Shown here: one piece after another, positions 26,161 through 35,374 of the stretch
Layout of the letters: each line of letters begins with the position of its first letter
Position numbering within the stretch: the stretch's first letter is position 1
DNA from: Bacillus_CJ salitolerans
GTDB lineage: Bacteria; Bacillota; Bacilli; Bacillales; SA4
Assembly: GCF_042680805.1 (NCBI RefSeq)
Contig: NZ_JBHUEM010000024.1
Coordinates: forward strand, 1-64,000
DNA length: 64,000 nucleotides
Reading direction: 5' to 3'
The notes under the pieces: model-generated
Databases searched by the model: none
What the model was told of the DNA's origin: nothing
The model's input: only the letters and a program-made list of their open reading frames with translations
Translations under genes and position numbers: made by a program

Positions 26161-27102
26161 CTATTTTGGCTCTATCGCTAAACAAATCGCCTTAATTTTG
26201 CACTCTATTGATAATGATCCTGTCACTGGTTCTAGCTGTACTAGTTCAACTGGATTCCCTAGATATCTGTAACCACTCCTAGGTAACCAAAAGCTATACA
26301 GCTCCGAATAACACTCGATTAATTTCCCTCTTTCACTATATCTTACAGGCTCATCGAATTTATAGACAACATGTTTGCCTCCTTGAAACTGATACACTGC
26401 CTCATCTTCTACATGAGAACGGCCATTTGGGTTTATCTCTAAGCGGCAATCATATCGGCTTTTTTCAGGAGGTGTTATATATGGGTTATTTCTAGGAATT
26501 CCAAATATTAAAGTATCGGGTTTCAGTAATTCACGTGATTTCGCCCAATGATAGAGGTCTTCCCATGCATCAGGAATTCCTATTGTATACGGACCAATAC
26601 TTTGTCTATTCACAGTTGCGCAAACTGGAAGATCAATCGTTTCGACCTTGGTCAAGTCTAACCATTTAAATTCATTATAGGTGTTCGTTTCGGAACCTTC
26701 TTTCTTTTTCTTGCTAAAAAATTTAGATTTCTTGCTATCATGATATTCTCTTGGAAAGCGTTCCAAATACGCTCCCTCTCTCCACTTCTTAGGACTCGTA
26801 TGAAAATACTCATTAAACGAGTAAGTAAAGTATGATAATGAAGAAAAGCCGCACATGATTGCAACCTGTGTGACCGGGATTTGTTGCTCATAAATTAGAA
26901 AATGTGCAGCATTTTCTAATCGGAGCCTTTTAATGTATCCGGCTGGGGTTTCACCTGTCACTGCCTTAAAGGTTCGTTGAAAATGATAAACCGAATAGGT
27001 AGACACCTTTGCTAATTTTTCAAGAGGTAAGGAATCGTTTAAATGTTCTTCTATGTATTCTAATACTTTATGAATTTGCTTGTACTGTTCTTTTCCAGAC
27101 AT
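26161..27102 (-). CDS. AraC-family regulator with GyrI-like effector domain
   Basis: A 313-residue regulator. The DNA-binding domain is N-terminal (about 5-105; two helix-turn-helix motifs, the second with VAIMCGFSSLSYFTYSFNEY). A C-terminal GyrI-like ligand-binding domain follows from about 150 to the end, as in Rob/YdeE-type regulators that sense small hydrophobic or cationic compounds. The start is ATG 27102 after AAGGGG; ATGs further upstream have no site. It probably controls the adjacent DUF1761 gene. Confidence 0.86.
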   Translation of the reverse strand: MSGKEQYKQIHKVLEYIEEHLNDSLPLEKLAKVSTYSVYHFQRTFKAVTGETPAGYIKRLRLENAAHFLIYEQQIPVTQVAIMCGFSSLSYFTYSFNEYFHTSPKKWREGAYLERFPREYHDSKKSKFFSKKKKEGSETNTYNEFKWLDLTKVETIDLPVCATVNRQSIGPYTIGIPDAWEDLYHWAKSRELLKPDTLIFGIPRNNPYITPPEKSRYDCRLEINPNGRSHVEDEAVYQFQGGKHVVYKFDEPVRYSERGKLIECYSELYSFWLPRSGYRYLGNPVELVQLEPVTGSLSIECKIKAICLAIEPK

Positions 27103-27146
27103 GATTTTAAACCCCTTATCCATCAATTCCATTTTTTTATATCACA

Positions 27147-27207
27147 AAAAAGTTCCTGATACCACTCGAATAATGTCAAATTCGACAAATTCCGGGTGGT
27201 TCCAGGA
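27147..27207. repeat. REP-like palindrome, long form
   Basis: AGTTCCTG (27150-27157) pairs with CAGGAACT (27203-27210 region), and inside it ACCACTCGAAT faces ATTCCGGGTGGT. It shares the core GACAAATT-CGGGTGG with the palindrome at 36480 and half-copies at 22764 and 42711. It lies between the sugar-locus dehydrogenase and the AraC gene and may act as terminator for the former. Confidence 0.7.
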
Positions 27208-27211
27208 ACTA

Positions 27212-28249
27212 TTATAATACATGCACAACCTTTTCTGTTTCAGCAGCTTCCATTATCCCTAGAATGACTTTAAGTGAGGATAGTGCATCCTCTCCCGTCA
27301 CAAGCGGTGTTTGGTCAAGTCTAATGGCTTCAATAAAGGAGTCAATGACACCACTATTCGTTTGGTGATCATTTGTTTGGATGTTTTCAAGTTTATATTG
27401 TATGACTTCTCCATCCTTTGTTATAACTTCAAGCTGATGCTCGTTACTATGATAAATTTTCATGATACCTTTTTCACAGTAGATAATAGTGCTATTGTCT
27501 TCTTCTCCATAATAGGTCCATGAAAAGGCAGCAGTACCAAGGTATCCTTGTTTCGTTTTTAAACTGCACACAATATTATCACACACTTCAATTGGTTGCC
27601 CATTTTCATCGACCTTATCTAATGCACCTTGAAATGCACTAACATGAGTGATGTGGTCGTCTAATAAATAATGAAGTAAATCCACTTTGTGAATTCCTAA
27701 ATCTCCTGCAACACCTAGACCTGATCGTTCTTTTTTAAAGAACCAGGTTGAATTTGTTTTATTCACTCCCCAGCCTTCTGGTCCTGCATGTCCAAAGGTC
27801 GTTCTAAATGTAAGAACCTTCCCAAGCTCTTTGTTTTGAATGATTTCTTTCGCTTTTTGATGAGCACGAGTAAAACGTTGATTATGGCCTACCATTAAAT
27901 TTTTTCCAGACGTTTTTTGAGCCCGTACTATTTCATTTGCATGCTCAACCGTTAAGGAAATTGGCTTTTCACATAATACGTGCTTTCCATTATGTAGAGC
28001 TTGGGTGGAAAACACGTGATGTGATTCATTGGATGAACAGTCACTAATCGCCACGATTGTTGGATCACTTAATAGCTCCTCCAATGTGTGAGCAACTTTT
28101 CCATCAAAAAGATCTGCTAACTCCTGCGCTCTCTCAATATTTCTATCATAAAACACGATTTCATCTACGTATGGATTTGCTTTATATTCAGGTGCATGCC
28201 GATACTTAGAGATAGAGCCGCACCCGATAATTCCAACTTTCATACCCAA
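27212..28249 (-). CDS. Gfo/Idh/MocA-family dehydrogenase
   Basis: A 345-residue NAD(P)-dependent sugar or polyol oxidoreductase. The N-terminal Rossmann motif (VGIIGCGSISKYRH), the EKP motif (HVLCEKPISL, about 95) and the substrate-side Asp/His (GDLGIHKVDLLHYL, about 180-190) are all present. It is the last gene of the Rbs-type transporter operon, 13 bp after the permease gene, so it probably oxidises the imported sugar. The start is TTG 28249, seven bases after GGGGGA; ATG 28243 is the alternative. Inositol or a similar polyol is a possible substrate, not shown. Confidence 0.86.
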   Translation of the reverse strand: MGMKVGIIGCGSISKYRHAPEYKANPYVDEIVFYDRNIERAQELADLFDGKVAHTLEELLSDPTIVAISDCSSNESHHVFSTQALHNGKHVLCEKPISLTVEHANEIVRAQKTSGKNLMVGHNQRFTRAHQKAKEIIQNKELGKVLTFRTTFGHAGPEGWGVNKTNSTWFFKKERSGLGVAGDLGIHKVDLLHYLLDDHITHVSAFQGALDKVDENGQPIEVCDNIVCSLKTKQGYLGTAAFSWTYYGEEDNSTIIYCEKGIMKIYHSNEHQLEVITKDGEVIQYKLENIQTNDHQTNSGVIDSFIEAIRLDQTPLVTGEDALSSLKVILGIMEAAETEKVVHVL

Positions 28250-28261
28250 TTTTGATTCCCC

Positions 28262-29236
28262 CTATTCTCTTTTTTGGAATACCACTGCAATGATAATGAT
28301 TAAACCTTTCACAAATCCTTGAAGGTGTGGGGATACGTTCATTAAGTTCATCATATTATTTAGAATTCCTAGGATTAACACGCCAAAGAAGGTACCAATA
28401 ATCTTCCCTCGACCACCTGTCATTCTTGTACCACCGATAATAACAGCAGCAATCGCATCTAATTCATATTGCACTCCTGAACTAGATGAAGAAATAGAAT
28501 TCAATCTGGATGTTTCAATAATCGCAGCAACACTCACTAAAAGTCCTGCCAAGCTATATACACCAATCTTTACTCGATCCACCCGAATAGCCGATAATAG
28601 TGCCGCTTTTTCATTACTTCCTAAAGCATATACGTAACGTCCAAAACGGGTCTTGTGCATTAACACATAAACAAGTGCTGTCATCACTAGGAAAATAATA
28701 ATCGGGTAATCGATAATCCATAATTCACTGTTAGCAATGACCGTAAATCCAGATACTTCGCCTGAAATACTTCCGCCTTCCGCAATATATAATGCAATGG
28801 AACGTGCTCCTGCCATCATCCCAAGTGTCGCAATGAACGAGGCTATCTTTCCTTTTGCCACCATGAGTCCGTTCAGAAATCCTGCTGATGCCCCCACTAG
28901 GAAGGCAGTCAGGATGGCTACAAAAATACTTCCCGTAGCATTTAGAGCTAGAACGGTGATAACCCCAACTAGTACTAAAACCGATCCGACCGATAAATCA
29001 ATTCCACCTGACAACATCACCACTGTCATCCCTAGCGCTACAATACCGATAATCGACACCTGCATGAGAATGTTCATTTGGTTATGAATATCTAGGAATC
29101 TAGGACTCAAAATAGATGCAGCAACAAATATAACGAAGAATGCGATGATAACACTGTACTCTGACCAAAGCCAAGAGAGGCGACTTTTTGTACTTGAAGC
29201 GTGCGTATTTACCTCTTTTACATTCAAACTAGCCAA
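28262..29236 (-). CDS. Rbs-type sugar ABC transporter permease
   Basis: A 324-residue membrane subunit of the RbsC/BPD_transp_2 family with about ten helices. It carries the family segment LSGGIDLSVGSVL and the loop VIIGGTRMTGGRGKIIGTFFG near the C-terminus. The start is TTG 29236 after GGGAGGCTG, overlapping the ATPase gene by eight bases. It forms the channel for the sugar captured by the lipoprotein encoded upstream. Confidence 0.9.
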   Translation of the reverse strand: MASLNVKEVNTHASSTKSRLSWLWSEYSVIIAFFVIFVAASILSPRFLDIHNQMNILMQVSIIGIVALGMTVVMLSGGIDLSVGSVLVLVGVITVLALNATGSIFVAILTAFLVGASAGFLNGLMVAKGKIASFIATLGMMAGARSIALYIAEGGSISGEVSGFTVIANSELWIIDYPIIIFLVMTALVYVLMHKTRFGRYVYALGSNEKAALLSAIRVDRVKIGVYSLAGLLVSVAAIIETSRLNSISSSSSGVQYELDAIAAVIIGGTRMTGGRGKIIGTFFGVLILGILNNMMNLMNVSPHLQGFVKGLIIIIAVVFQKRE

Positions 29237-30746
29237 TTTTTTCAGCCTCCCTTTTTGAACCAGTCGCGTAACTCATAATCTCATCTTCAGTCGCCTCTTC
29301 ACCCTTAAATCTCGCAGTGATTTCACCTTGGTACATCACATATATCGTATCGCAAAGTTTTAAGACTTCTGGAGCCTCTGATGATAAGATGATAATTGCC
29401 TTTCCTTGTTCGGCTAGCGATATAATATGTTGGTAGATTTCCTGCTTCGCTCCTACATCAATCCCTTGAGTTGGATTATCAAAAATGATGATATCCGTAT
29501 TCACCTCAAGCCACTTCGCAATAATCACCTTTTGTTGATTTCCACCACTTAGCTTATCAATCGTCACGCGTGGATTGTGTACTTTTATGTTTAATTTTCC
29601 CTTGTAATAGTGAAACTTTTCCTGTTCACTCTTGTCTTGTATAAAGCCTGCTTTCTCAAAATGCCCCATTGAAGATAAGCTCATATTATGAATCACGCTT
29701 AAATCTTTGATAATTGCATTTTCTTTTCGATCCTTTGGAACAAATCCCAATCCTGCTTTTACCGCATTCTGAGGATGATCTATTTTTACCAGCTGGTCAT
29801 TTATTTTGATCTGGCCAGTGTATTTTTTTCGATAACCAAATAAGCTTTCAAATAATTCTGTTCTGCCATCACCGGCTAAGCCAGTGAACCCTACGACCTC
29901 ACCTTTTCGAACGGTAAAGTCAATATGTTTAAATTGTCCATGACTTGTTAAGTCGTTTACTTCTAACATAATGGGACCAAGTGAATGCTCTTTGGTTAGA
30001 CGTTCTTCTGAAATCGACTTGCCAACCATCAGCTTTGTAATGGAATCTAAATTTTCATGCTTTATATAACCTGTCCCAACCAACTCTCCGTCACGTAGAA
30101 CCGTATACCGATCACATATTTCCTTTATTTCCTTTAATTTATGAGAAATATAAATAATCGATACCCCCGTCTTTTTTAAATTCCTCATTAACTCAAATAA
30201 ACGTTTTACTTCATGTTCTGCTAAAGATGAAGTTGGTTCATCCATAATAATTAGTTTTGACTTATGTAGTAGTGATTTTGATATCTCAATTAGTTGTTTG
30301 TACGATGTATCTAAATTTCGTACATATTCCTTAGGATTGATATGAACCCCGAGCTTTGCCAAAATCTCAGAGGTTTGTGCGCACATTTCCTCCACTTTTA
30401 GAAAACCAAACTTATTTTGCAATTCCGAACCTAAAAACATATTTTCATAGACCTTAAGGTCTGAAACTACATTTAATTCTTGATGGATAAAGCTAATCCC
30501 ATGCTCTTGTGAAACTCTTGGATTTAGATTCTTTACCTCTTTTCCATGAATCTGAATAACTCCACCATCTGGCTGATGAACCCCTCCAAGAATATTCATT
30601 AAAGTGGATTTACCAGCACCATTTTCACCTAATAAGGCATGAATCTCTCCTTGCTCTACTTGTAGCGTCACCTTTTTCAATACAGGTACGCCATTAAAAG
30701 ATTTTTCAATGTTCTTCATCGTCATAAAAGGTTGTGCTTCTGTCAC
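29229..30746 (-). CDS. Rbs-type sugar ABC transporter ATPase (two ATP-binding domains)
   Basis: A 505-residue protein with two fused ATP-binding domains, as in RbsA/MglA. The first has Walker A GENGAGKST and Walker B LIIMDEPTSSL. The second has a degenerate Walker A-like GLAGDGRTE, signature LSGGNQQK and Walker B IIIFDNPTQGID. The Gly-rich but Lys-less second P-loop and the Asn in place of the catalytic Glu are usual for this family. The start is GTG 30746 after a GGGGGGAG site. It overlaps the permease gene by eight bases. Confidence 0.92.
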   Translation of the reverse strand: MTEAQPFMTMKNIEKSFNGVPVLKKVTLQVEQGEIHALLGENGAGKSTLMNILGGVHQPDGGVIQIHGKEVKNLNPRVSQEHGISFIHQELNVVSDLKVYENMFLGSELQNKFGFLKVEEMCAQTSEILAKLGVHINPKEYVRNLDTSYKQLIEISKSLLHKSKLIIMDEPTSSLAEHEVKRLFELMRNLKKTGVSIIYISHKLKEIKEICDRYTVLRDGELVGTGYIKHENLDSITKLMVGKSISEERLTKEHSLGPIMLEVNDLTSHGQFKHIDFTVRKGEVVGFTGLAGDGRTELFESLFGYRKKYTGQIKINDQLVKIDHPQNAVKAGLGFVPKDRKENAIIKDLSVIHNMSLSSMGHFEKAGFIQDKSEQEKFHYYKGKLNIKVHNPRVTIDKLSGGNQQKVIIAKWLEVNTDIIIFDNPTQGIDVGAKQEIYQHIISLAEQGKAIIILSSEAPEVLKLCDTIYVMYQGEITARFKGEEATEDEIMSYATGSKREAEKIG

Positions 30747-30819
30747 CTGATTCTCCCCCCTTTATAGGAAAAGAGGAAATACAACATGGAATACCACCAT
30801 TGTATTTCCTAATAGCATA

Positions 30820-31779
30820 TTAGAATTTTGATTCCGGATCGTAATACTCATCAACATTGTCTTTTGTTACTTGTGTTGCTTCTTTTACAACCATCGTTTC
30901 AGCAGGATCATTTCCTTTTGCAATTTCTGCTGCAATTTTAACGGCATCTTCAACCATTGTAGGTGAGTATAAGAAAGTTGCTGTAATTATGCCGCCTTCT
31001 TTAATATTTTCAAATACACCTTTGCCACCGCCAGCACCTGTTATAAATTTAATATCCGTACGTCCTGCTTCTTTAATGGCTTGAAGTACTCCTAACGCCA
31101 TCCCATCATCCTGGGTAAAAACAGCATCAATATGTGGATGTGCTTGCAAGATATTTTGCATAACCGTTAAGGATTTCTCTGTTGAAAAGTCTCCACTTTG
31201 CGAGGCTACTACTTCCATTCCAGGAGCACCCTCCATCGCTTCTTTGAATCCAGCACCACGTTGTTCGGTTACGGAACTAGGAGGTCCTGTAATTTCTACT
31301 ACCTTTCCTTGCCCATTGAGTTTTTCAACAAAATATTTCCCTGCGTTTACACCAATACCTTCGTTATCACCTTTTACAACAACCGTTGCTGCATCATTTT
31401 CTAGTTCACGGTCAACAATGACTAAAGGAATCCCCGCATCTTTAATTTTTTGTCCAACTGGAGAAAGTGCTGCTGATTCAATTGGAAGCATGACAATAAC
31501 GTCAACACCTTGTGCAATTAGATCATCAATGTCATTCGCTTGTTTATTCGGATCTGCCGCATTTGTCATAACATAGTTAATCCCATCACTTTCTTTTAGT
31601 GCTTTTGCTTGTTTTTCAGCACTGTCAATTAATGCACCCATCCATCCGTGTGTTGCAGATGGTAAAGAGATACCAATCGTTAACTGATCATCATTACTCC
31701 CGCTACTACCTTCACTACAAGCTACTAAACCAAATACAGTCACTAAAGCTAAAAGTAAGACTAGAAATTTCTTCAACAT
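30820..31779 (-). CDS. Rbs-type sugar-binding lipoprotein
   Basis: A 319-residue periplasmic-binding-protein-like lipoprotein (Peripla_BP_4, RbsB type). The lipobox FGLVAC gives lipidated Cys at 21, followed by a Ser/Gly linker. The domain has TIGISLPSATHGWMGALIDS near its start and FTQDDGMALGVLQAI in the second lobe. It is the first transporter gene after a LacI-type operator at 31819-31832, with GGGGGGAA before ATG 31779. The ligand is probably a monosaccharide or polyol; the exact compound is not readable. Confidence 0.9.
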   Translation of the reverse strand: MLKKFLVLLLALVTVFGLVACSEGSSGSNDDQLTIGISLPSATHGWMGALIDSAEKQAKALKESDGINYVMTNAADPNKQANDIDDLIAQGVDVIVMLPIESAALSPVGQKIKDAGIPLVIVDRELENDAATVVVKGDNEGIGVNAGKYFVEKLNGQGKVVEITGPPSSVTEQRGAGFKEAMEGAPGMEVVASQSGDFSTEKSLTVMQNILQAHPHIDAVFTQDDGMALGVLQAIKEAGRTDIKFITGAGGGKGVFENIKEGGIITATFLYSPTMVEDAVKIAAEIAKGNDPAETMVVKEATQVTKDNVDEYYDPESKF

Positions 31780-31818
31780 AATTCCCCCCTTAATGATCTT
31801 CCTGCTTGCGCCTTAATA

Positions 31819-31832
31819 TGTAATCGATTACA
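31819..31832. promoter_or_regulatory. LacI-family operator 1
   Basis: TGTAATCGATTACA is a perfect 14-bp palindrome of the LacI/CcpA class, 40 bp upstream of the sugar-binding-protein gene. Related sites flank the regulator gene at 32930 and 33040. Confidence 0.8.
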
Positions 31833-31846
31833 TTTACATCTAAGGC

Positions 31847-31884
31847 CAGCGCTCTATTATTAAAATGTTAATAACAGAGCGCTG
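31847..31884 (-). terminator. Hairpin between lacI-type gene and sugar operon
   Basis: CAGCGCTCTATTATTA (31847-31862) pairs with TAATAACAGAGCGCTG (31869-31884). There is no T-run after it on the minus strand, so it may attenuate or process read-through from the regulator gene rather than stop it fully. Confidence 0.6.
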
Positions 31885-31897
31885 ATCTTAGCTGTAG

Positions 31898-32887
31898 TTA
31901 ACCTAATGTCGACTCCCGAATGACCAATTCATGGTCTAAAATAACACTATCAACCTGTTCTCCTTTGATACGATCGATTAACATCTTAGCGGCTATCGCC
32001 CCCATTCTATACATTGGCTGGGCAATCGTTGTAAGAGTTGGGTTCGTCATATTTGAGAAATCAATTTTATCAAATCCTACTACTGCCACATCGTCCGGAA
32101 CCTTTAAACCACTTGCATTAATTTCTTTAAGTGCCCCAATGGCTAATAAATCAGAAACTGCAAAAACAGCTGTTGGTCTATCCTTAAGATTTATTATCTT
32201 TTTCATAGCTTGCTGGCCATGTTCAAAGCCCAATTGCTGGGTATGAATCATATACTCTTGTTTCACTTCAATTCCATGTTCCTCGAGTGCTCGTTGGTAC
32301 CCAAGCTTTCGCTGCCTTGCATATAAATATTTTTCATCAGAATTCATTAACGCGACTTTTTGATGACCAATTTTGATAAGATGTTTCACTGCCCTATAAG
32401 ATGCTTCCTCATTATTTATCGTGATATAAGGTATTCCGCTATCTTCAGCATACTCACTACATTGAATAATCGCGTGTTTTTCCGCTAGTTTTTTTAGAGT
32501 TTCAACATTTACTGCTGGGTCCATTGATATAATGCCATCAGCCATTTTTTTCCGGACTAGGTCAAAATAAATGTTCTCTCTTTCAGGATTTGAATCGGTT
32601 TCACATAGGAGAATATTGTAATTTTGGCTCATCGCAATATTTTCAATCCCTTTAATGACTTCAAGATAAAACGGATTGGAGATCGAAGGAATAAGGATGA
32701 GTAAAATCCTACTTTCGGAAGTTCTTAAATTTCTTCCGAGCATACTCGGTTCATAATTTAATTTTTTTATCGCTTCTTCCACTTTAATTCTTGTCTTGGA
32801 TGAAACCTTATTTTGACCATTCAATACTCTAGATACTGTTGCCACTGAAACACCGGCTTGTTTAGCAACATGTTGAATTGTTGTCAT
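31898..32887 (-). CDS. LacI-family regulator of sugar locus
   Basis: A 329-residue repressor. The helix-turn-helix (TIQHVAKQAGVSVATVSRVLNG, hinge ending KLNYEPSMLGRNL) is followed by a periplasmic-binding-protein-like effector domain. Three TGTAATCGATTACA-type sites lie around the gene: before the transporter operon, before its own start, and before the divergent isomerase gene. It is therefore likely to repress all three and to respond to the imported sugar or its derivative. The ribosome site is weak (AAAGTAGG). Confidence 0.9.
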   Translation of the reverse strand: MTTIQHVAKQAGVSVATVSRVLNGQNKVSSKTRIKVEEAIKKLNYEPSMLGRNLRTSESRILLILIPSISNPFYLEVIKGIENIAMSQNYNILLCETDSNPERENIYFDLVRKKMADGIISMDPAVNVETLKKLAEKHAIIQCSEYAEDSGIPYITINNEEASYRAVKHLIKIGHQKVALMNSDEKYLYARQRKLGYQRALEEHGIEVKQEYMIHTQQLGFEHGQQAMKKIINLKDRPTAVFAVSDLLAIGALKEINASGLKVPDDVAVVGFDKIDFSNMTNPTLTTIAQPMYRMGAIAAKMLIDRIKGEQVDSVILDHELVIRESTLG

Positions 32888-32929
32888 AACTTGTGCCTAC
32901 TTTCTAATCCTAAGTGAAATAAACCTAAG

Positions 32930-32943
32930 TGAAATCGTTTACA
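32930..32943. promoter_or_regulatory. LacI-family operator 2
   Basis: TGAAATCGTTTACA lies about 43 bp upstream of the lacI-type gene. It is an imperfect copy of the palindrome at 31819 and also fits a cre site, so CcpA could bind as well. Confidence 0.65.
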
Positions 32944-33039
32944 TTTTCATAGTAATATCTCTTGAATATTCTGTCAATACGAAAAATTAAAGTTCATAAA
33001 AGGTGTTGATTTTCGGATATTAATTCTATATGTTATAAA

Positions 33040-33053
33040 TGTAATGGATTACA
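33040..33053. promoter_or_regulatory. LacI-family operator 3
   Basis: TGTAATGGATTACA lies 41 bp before the TTG start of the divergent isomerase gene and overlaps its likely transcription start (a TATGTT -10-like hexamer at 33029). Confidence 0.75.
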
Positions 33054-33094
33054 TTTTTGTTTATTCTGATAATTATTGCGAGGAGGTTCTTCTT

Positions 33095-34063
33095 TTGAAA
33101 TTAGGTGTCTTTACAGTATTATTCTCAGATAAAAGCTTTGATGACATGTTACAGTATGTTTCTTCAAAAGGTATAGAGGCAATCGAACTAGGAACAGGGG
33201 GGTATCCAGGTGATGCTCATTGTAAAATCGATGAGCTTCTTCAGGATAATAGTAGATTACTAGAGTACAAGCAAAAAATAGAGGACCACGGATTGATAAT
33301 TAGTGCATTAAGCTGTCACTCTAATCCTCTTCATCCACAGACTATAGTTTCACAACCTGCAGATGAATTACTCGTCAAAACAATACAGCTTGCTGCTAAG
33401 TTAGAAGTACCTGTAGTGAACACGTTCTCTGGTTGCCCTGGTGATCATGAAAATGCCTTATATCCAAATTGGCCTATTTCCCCTTGGCCACATGATTTTC
33501 AAGAAGTATTAAAATGGCAATGGGAAGAAAAACTCATCCCATATTGGAAGGAAAAAAATGAGCTTGCACAGGCTCACAATATAAAAATTGGTCTTGAATT
33601 GCACGGAGGGTTTTCCGTACATACGCCTGGAACGATGCTTCGATTAAGAGAGGCTTGTGGATCAGCGATTGGTGCTAACTTAGATCCAAGTCATCTTTGG
33701 TGGCAAGGTATTGACCCTGTTGAGGCAATTAAGCTTTTAGGAAGCGAAAATGCAATTCATCACTTCCATGCAAAGGATACGATTATGGATCAGCCGAACA
33801 TGAATCGTAACGGACTCACAGATATGACTGATTACTCGGACATGAAAAATCGTTCCTGGTATTTTCGAACTGTAGGGTTTGGCCACGATCAAAAAACGTG
33901 GGCTGACATTATAAGTACACTAAGACTTTATGGGTATGATTATGTAGTGAGTATTGAGCATGAGGACGGCTTAATGTCCATCGATGAAGGCTTTACTAAA
34001 GCCGTTGAAAACTTAAAGCCTGTGATAGTAAAAGAATCCGTTAGTAAGATGTGGTGGAGGTAA
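33095..34063 (+). CDS. Sugar phosphate isomerase/epimerase (AP-endonuclease-2 TIM barrel)
   Basis: A 322-residue protein of the xylose-isomerase-like TIM-barrel family that includes IolE, IolI and hexulose epimerases. Metal-binding segments are visible: KIGLELHGGF, GANLDPSHLWWQGIDP, HFHAKDT and SIEHED near the C-terminus. The start is TTG 33095, eight bases after GAGGAGG; an earlier ATG at 33044 lies inside operator 3 and has no ribosome site. It is transcribed away from the transporter operon under the same regulator, so it probably acts on the product of the Gfo/Idh/MocA enzyme. Confidence 0.88.
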   Translation: MKLGVFTVLFSDKSFDDMLQYVSSKGIEAIELGTGGYPGDAHCKIDELLQDNSRLLEYKQKIEDHGLIISALSCHSNPLHPQTIVSQPADELLVKTIQLAAKLEVPVVNTFSGCPGDHENALYPNWPISPWPHDFQEVLKWQWEEKLIPYWKEKNELAQAHNIKIGLELHGGFSVHTPGTMLRLREACGSAIGANLDPSHLWWQGIDPVEAIKLLGSENAIHHFHAKDTIMDQPNMNRNGLTDMTDYSDMKNRSWYFRTVGFGHDQKTWADIISTLRLYGYDYVVSIEHEDGLMSIDEGFTKAVENLKPVIVKESVSKMWWR

Positions 34064-34083
34064 TTGCATTGTATCAGTTTGAA

Positions 34084-34115
34084 GGTCAGGCTCCATTACG
34101 TGAGCCTGATCTTTT
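34084..34115. terminator. Bidirectional terminator
   Basis: TCAGGCTC (34086-34093) pairs with GAGCCTGA (34102-34109), with TCTTTT after it. It separates the isomerase gene from the convergent GNAT gene. Confidence 0.8.
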
Positions 34116-34117
34116 CA

Positions 34118-34648
34118 TCATTTCGTTGCAAAATACTCATCTCGCAGTAGTCCATATTGAGACAAATCATGATACTCTCCGAATCTAGCAACATGCTGCC
34201 TTAATACCCCTTCATGCTTAAGACCAATTTTCTCCATTATTCTCCATGAACCTGGGTTCGTAGAAAATGCCTGTGCATAAATTTTATTCAGTTCTATTGT
34301 CTCAAATCCTAATGCTAACATAGCTTTTGCTGCTTCAGTTCCATAACCATGGCTCCAATAAGGTTTTCCTACCCAATAGCCCAGTTCCCCTCTCTTATGG
34401 GATTCGGTTATTTTTATATTAATGATCCCTATTAAGCTATTTGAATCTTTTAAAACAATCGCGAATATAACTAGGTCTCCCGCTTCATTTACTTTCTCAA
34501 TAAAGTCCTTTGCTGACCCTTTCGGATATGGATGAGGGATGGTTAGTGTTGTTTTTGCGACATCATACTCTCCAGCTAGCTCATCTATTCGGTTTGAATC
34601 TTCTGCTTGAAGTGGTCGTAGTAGAATTCTTTCTGTTTCTAAATTCAT
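34118..34648 (-). CDS. RimJ/RimL-type N-acetyltransferase
   Basis: A 176-residue GNAT of the Acetyltransf_3 type: NLETERILLRPLQAED at the start, acetyl-CoA loop GYWVGKPYWSHGYGTEA at about 90-107, and the C-terminal IMEKIGLKHEGVLRQHV. Family members acetylate ribosomal proteins, other proteins or antibiotics; the substrate here is open. It starts at ATG 34648 after AGGGGAA. Confidence 0.87.
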   Translation of the reverse strand: MNLETERILLRPLQAEDSNRIDELAGEYDVAKTTLTIPHPYPKGSAKDFIEKVNEAGDLVIFAIVLKDSNSLIGIINIKITESHKRGELGYWVGKPYWSHGYGTEAAKAMLALGFETIELNKIYAQAFSTNPGSWRIMEKIGLKHEGVLRQHVARFGEYHDLSQYGLLRDEYFATK

Positions 34649-34787
34649 CTTGATTTTCCCCTATTCATAATTTTTGAAAATTATACCATAAGATACAGCC
34701 GCTACTAACAAATTTTTTAATATATCCAACAAACTCTCTGTATTTTTTAAGAAAAGGAGAATCAAGATGCTTCCTTTGATCCCTCTA

Positions 34788-35333
34788 TTACTTAAAGATC
34801 CTACCCATCAAGATTGTATGATAGTATCTTCCATCAGAAAGCTTTTTATCATTCTTTAATACACCCTCTACTTCAAAACCTAACTTCTCATATAGTCTAA
34901 TCGCTTTCTCATTCGTTTCAAGAACACTCAACGTTATTTTCTGAATACCATTTGTGTCTGCCCAATGAATACATTCTCGCAAAAAGGTTTTGCCTATTCC
35001 ATATCCCCAATAATCTTTTAGCACACAGACTCCAAACTCCACTTTGTGTGCCATCCTTTTCAGCTTGCTTCCTTCACATCTAGCAAAACCCACAAGTTTC
35101 CCATCTATTTCTGCTACTAAAAATAGATTATTTGGACTTTCTGTATCTTCTTGAATTAAATTCTTAAAGCCTTCTTCATCTATATATGCTTCGCCTTTTT
35201 CTCGATCTAAGTTTTCTGTTTCTCCATCCACTTGCAATCTTACTTCCGATAGATTTTTCGCATCCTGTTCGGTAGCAGAACGAATGGTATAGCTTACTTG
35301 ATGAATAGTATATTCTTTTGAGCTCACTATCAA
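34788..35333 (-). CDS. GNAT-family N-acetyltransferase
   Basis: A protein of about 181 residues. The GNAT core spans about 15-180, with acetyl-CoA loop VLKDYWGYGIGKTFL and the C-terminal LYEKLGFEVEGVLKN. No in-frame ATG is available at the right place. TTG 35333 is nine bases after AAAAAGGTGG; GTG 35342 directly abuts that site. It follows the beta-lactamase-like gene on the same strand with about 30 bp between, so they may share a transcript. Confidence 0.82.
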   Translation of the reverse strand: MIVSSKEYTIHQVSYTIRSATEQDAKNLSEVRLQVDGETENLDREKGEAYIDEEGFKNLIQEDTESPNNLFLVAEIDGKLVGFARCEGSKLKRMAHKVEFGVCVLKDYWGYGIGKTFLRECIHWADTNGIQKITLSVLETNEKAIRLYEKLGFEVEGVLKNDKKLSDGRYYHTILMGRIFK

Positions 35334-35374
35334 TGATGACACCCACCTTTTTCATCTGTTAAAAATCTCCTTGT

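Noticed and set aside
33044..33094. Upstream start for the isomerase gene
   Set aside because: It falls in a LacI-type operator and lacks a ribosome site, while TTG 33095 has GAGGAGG.
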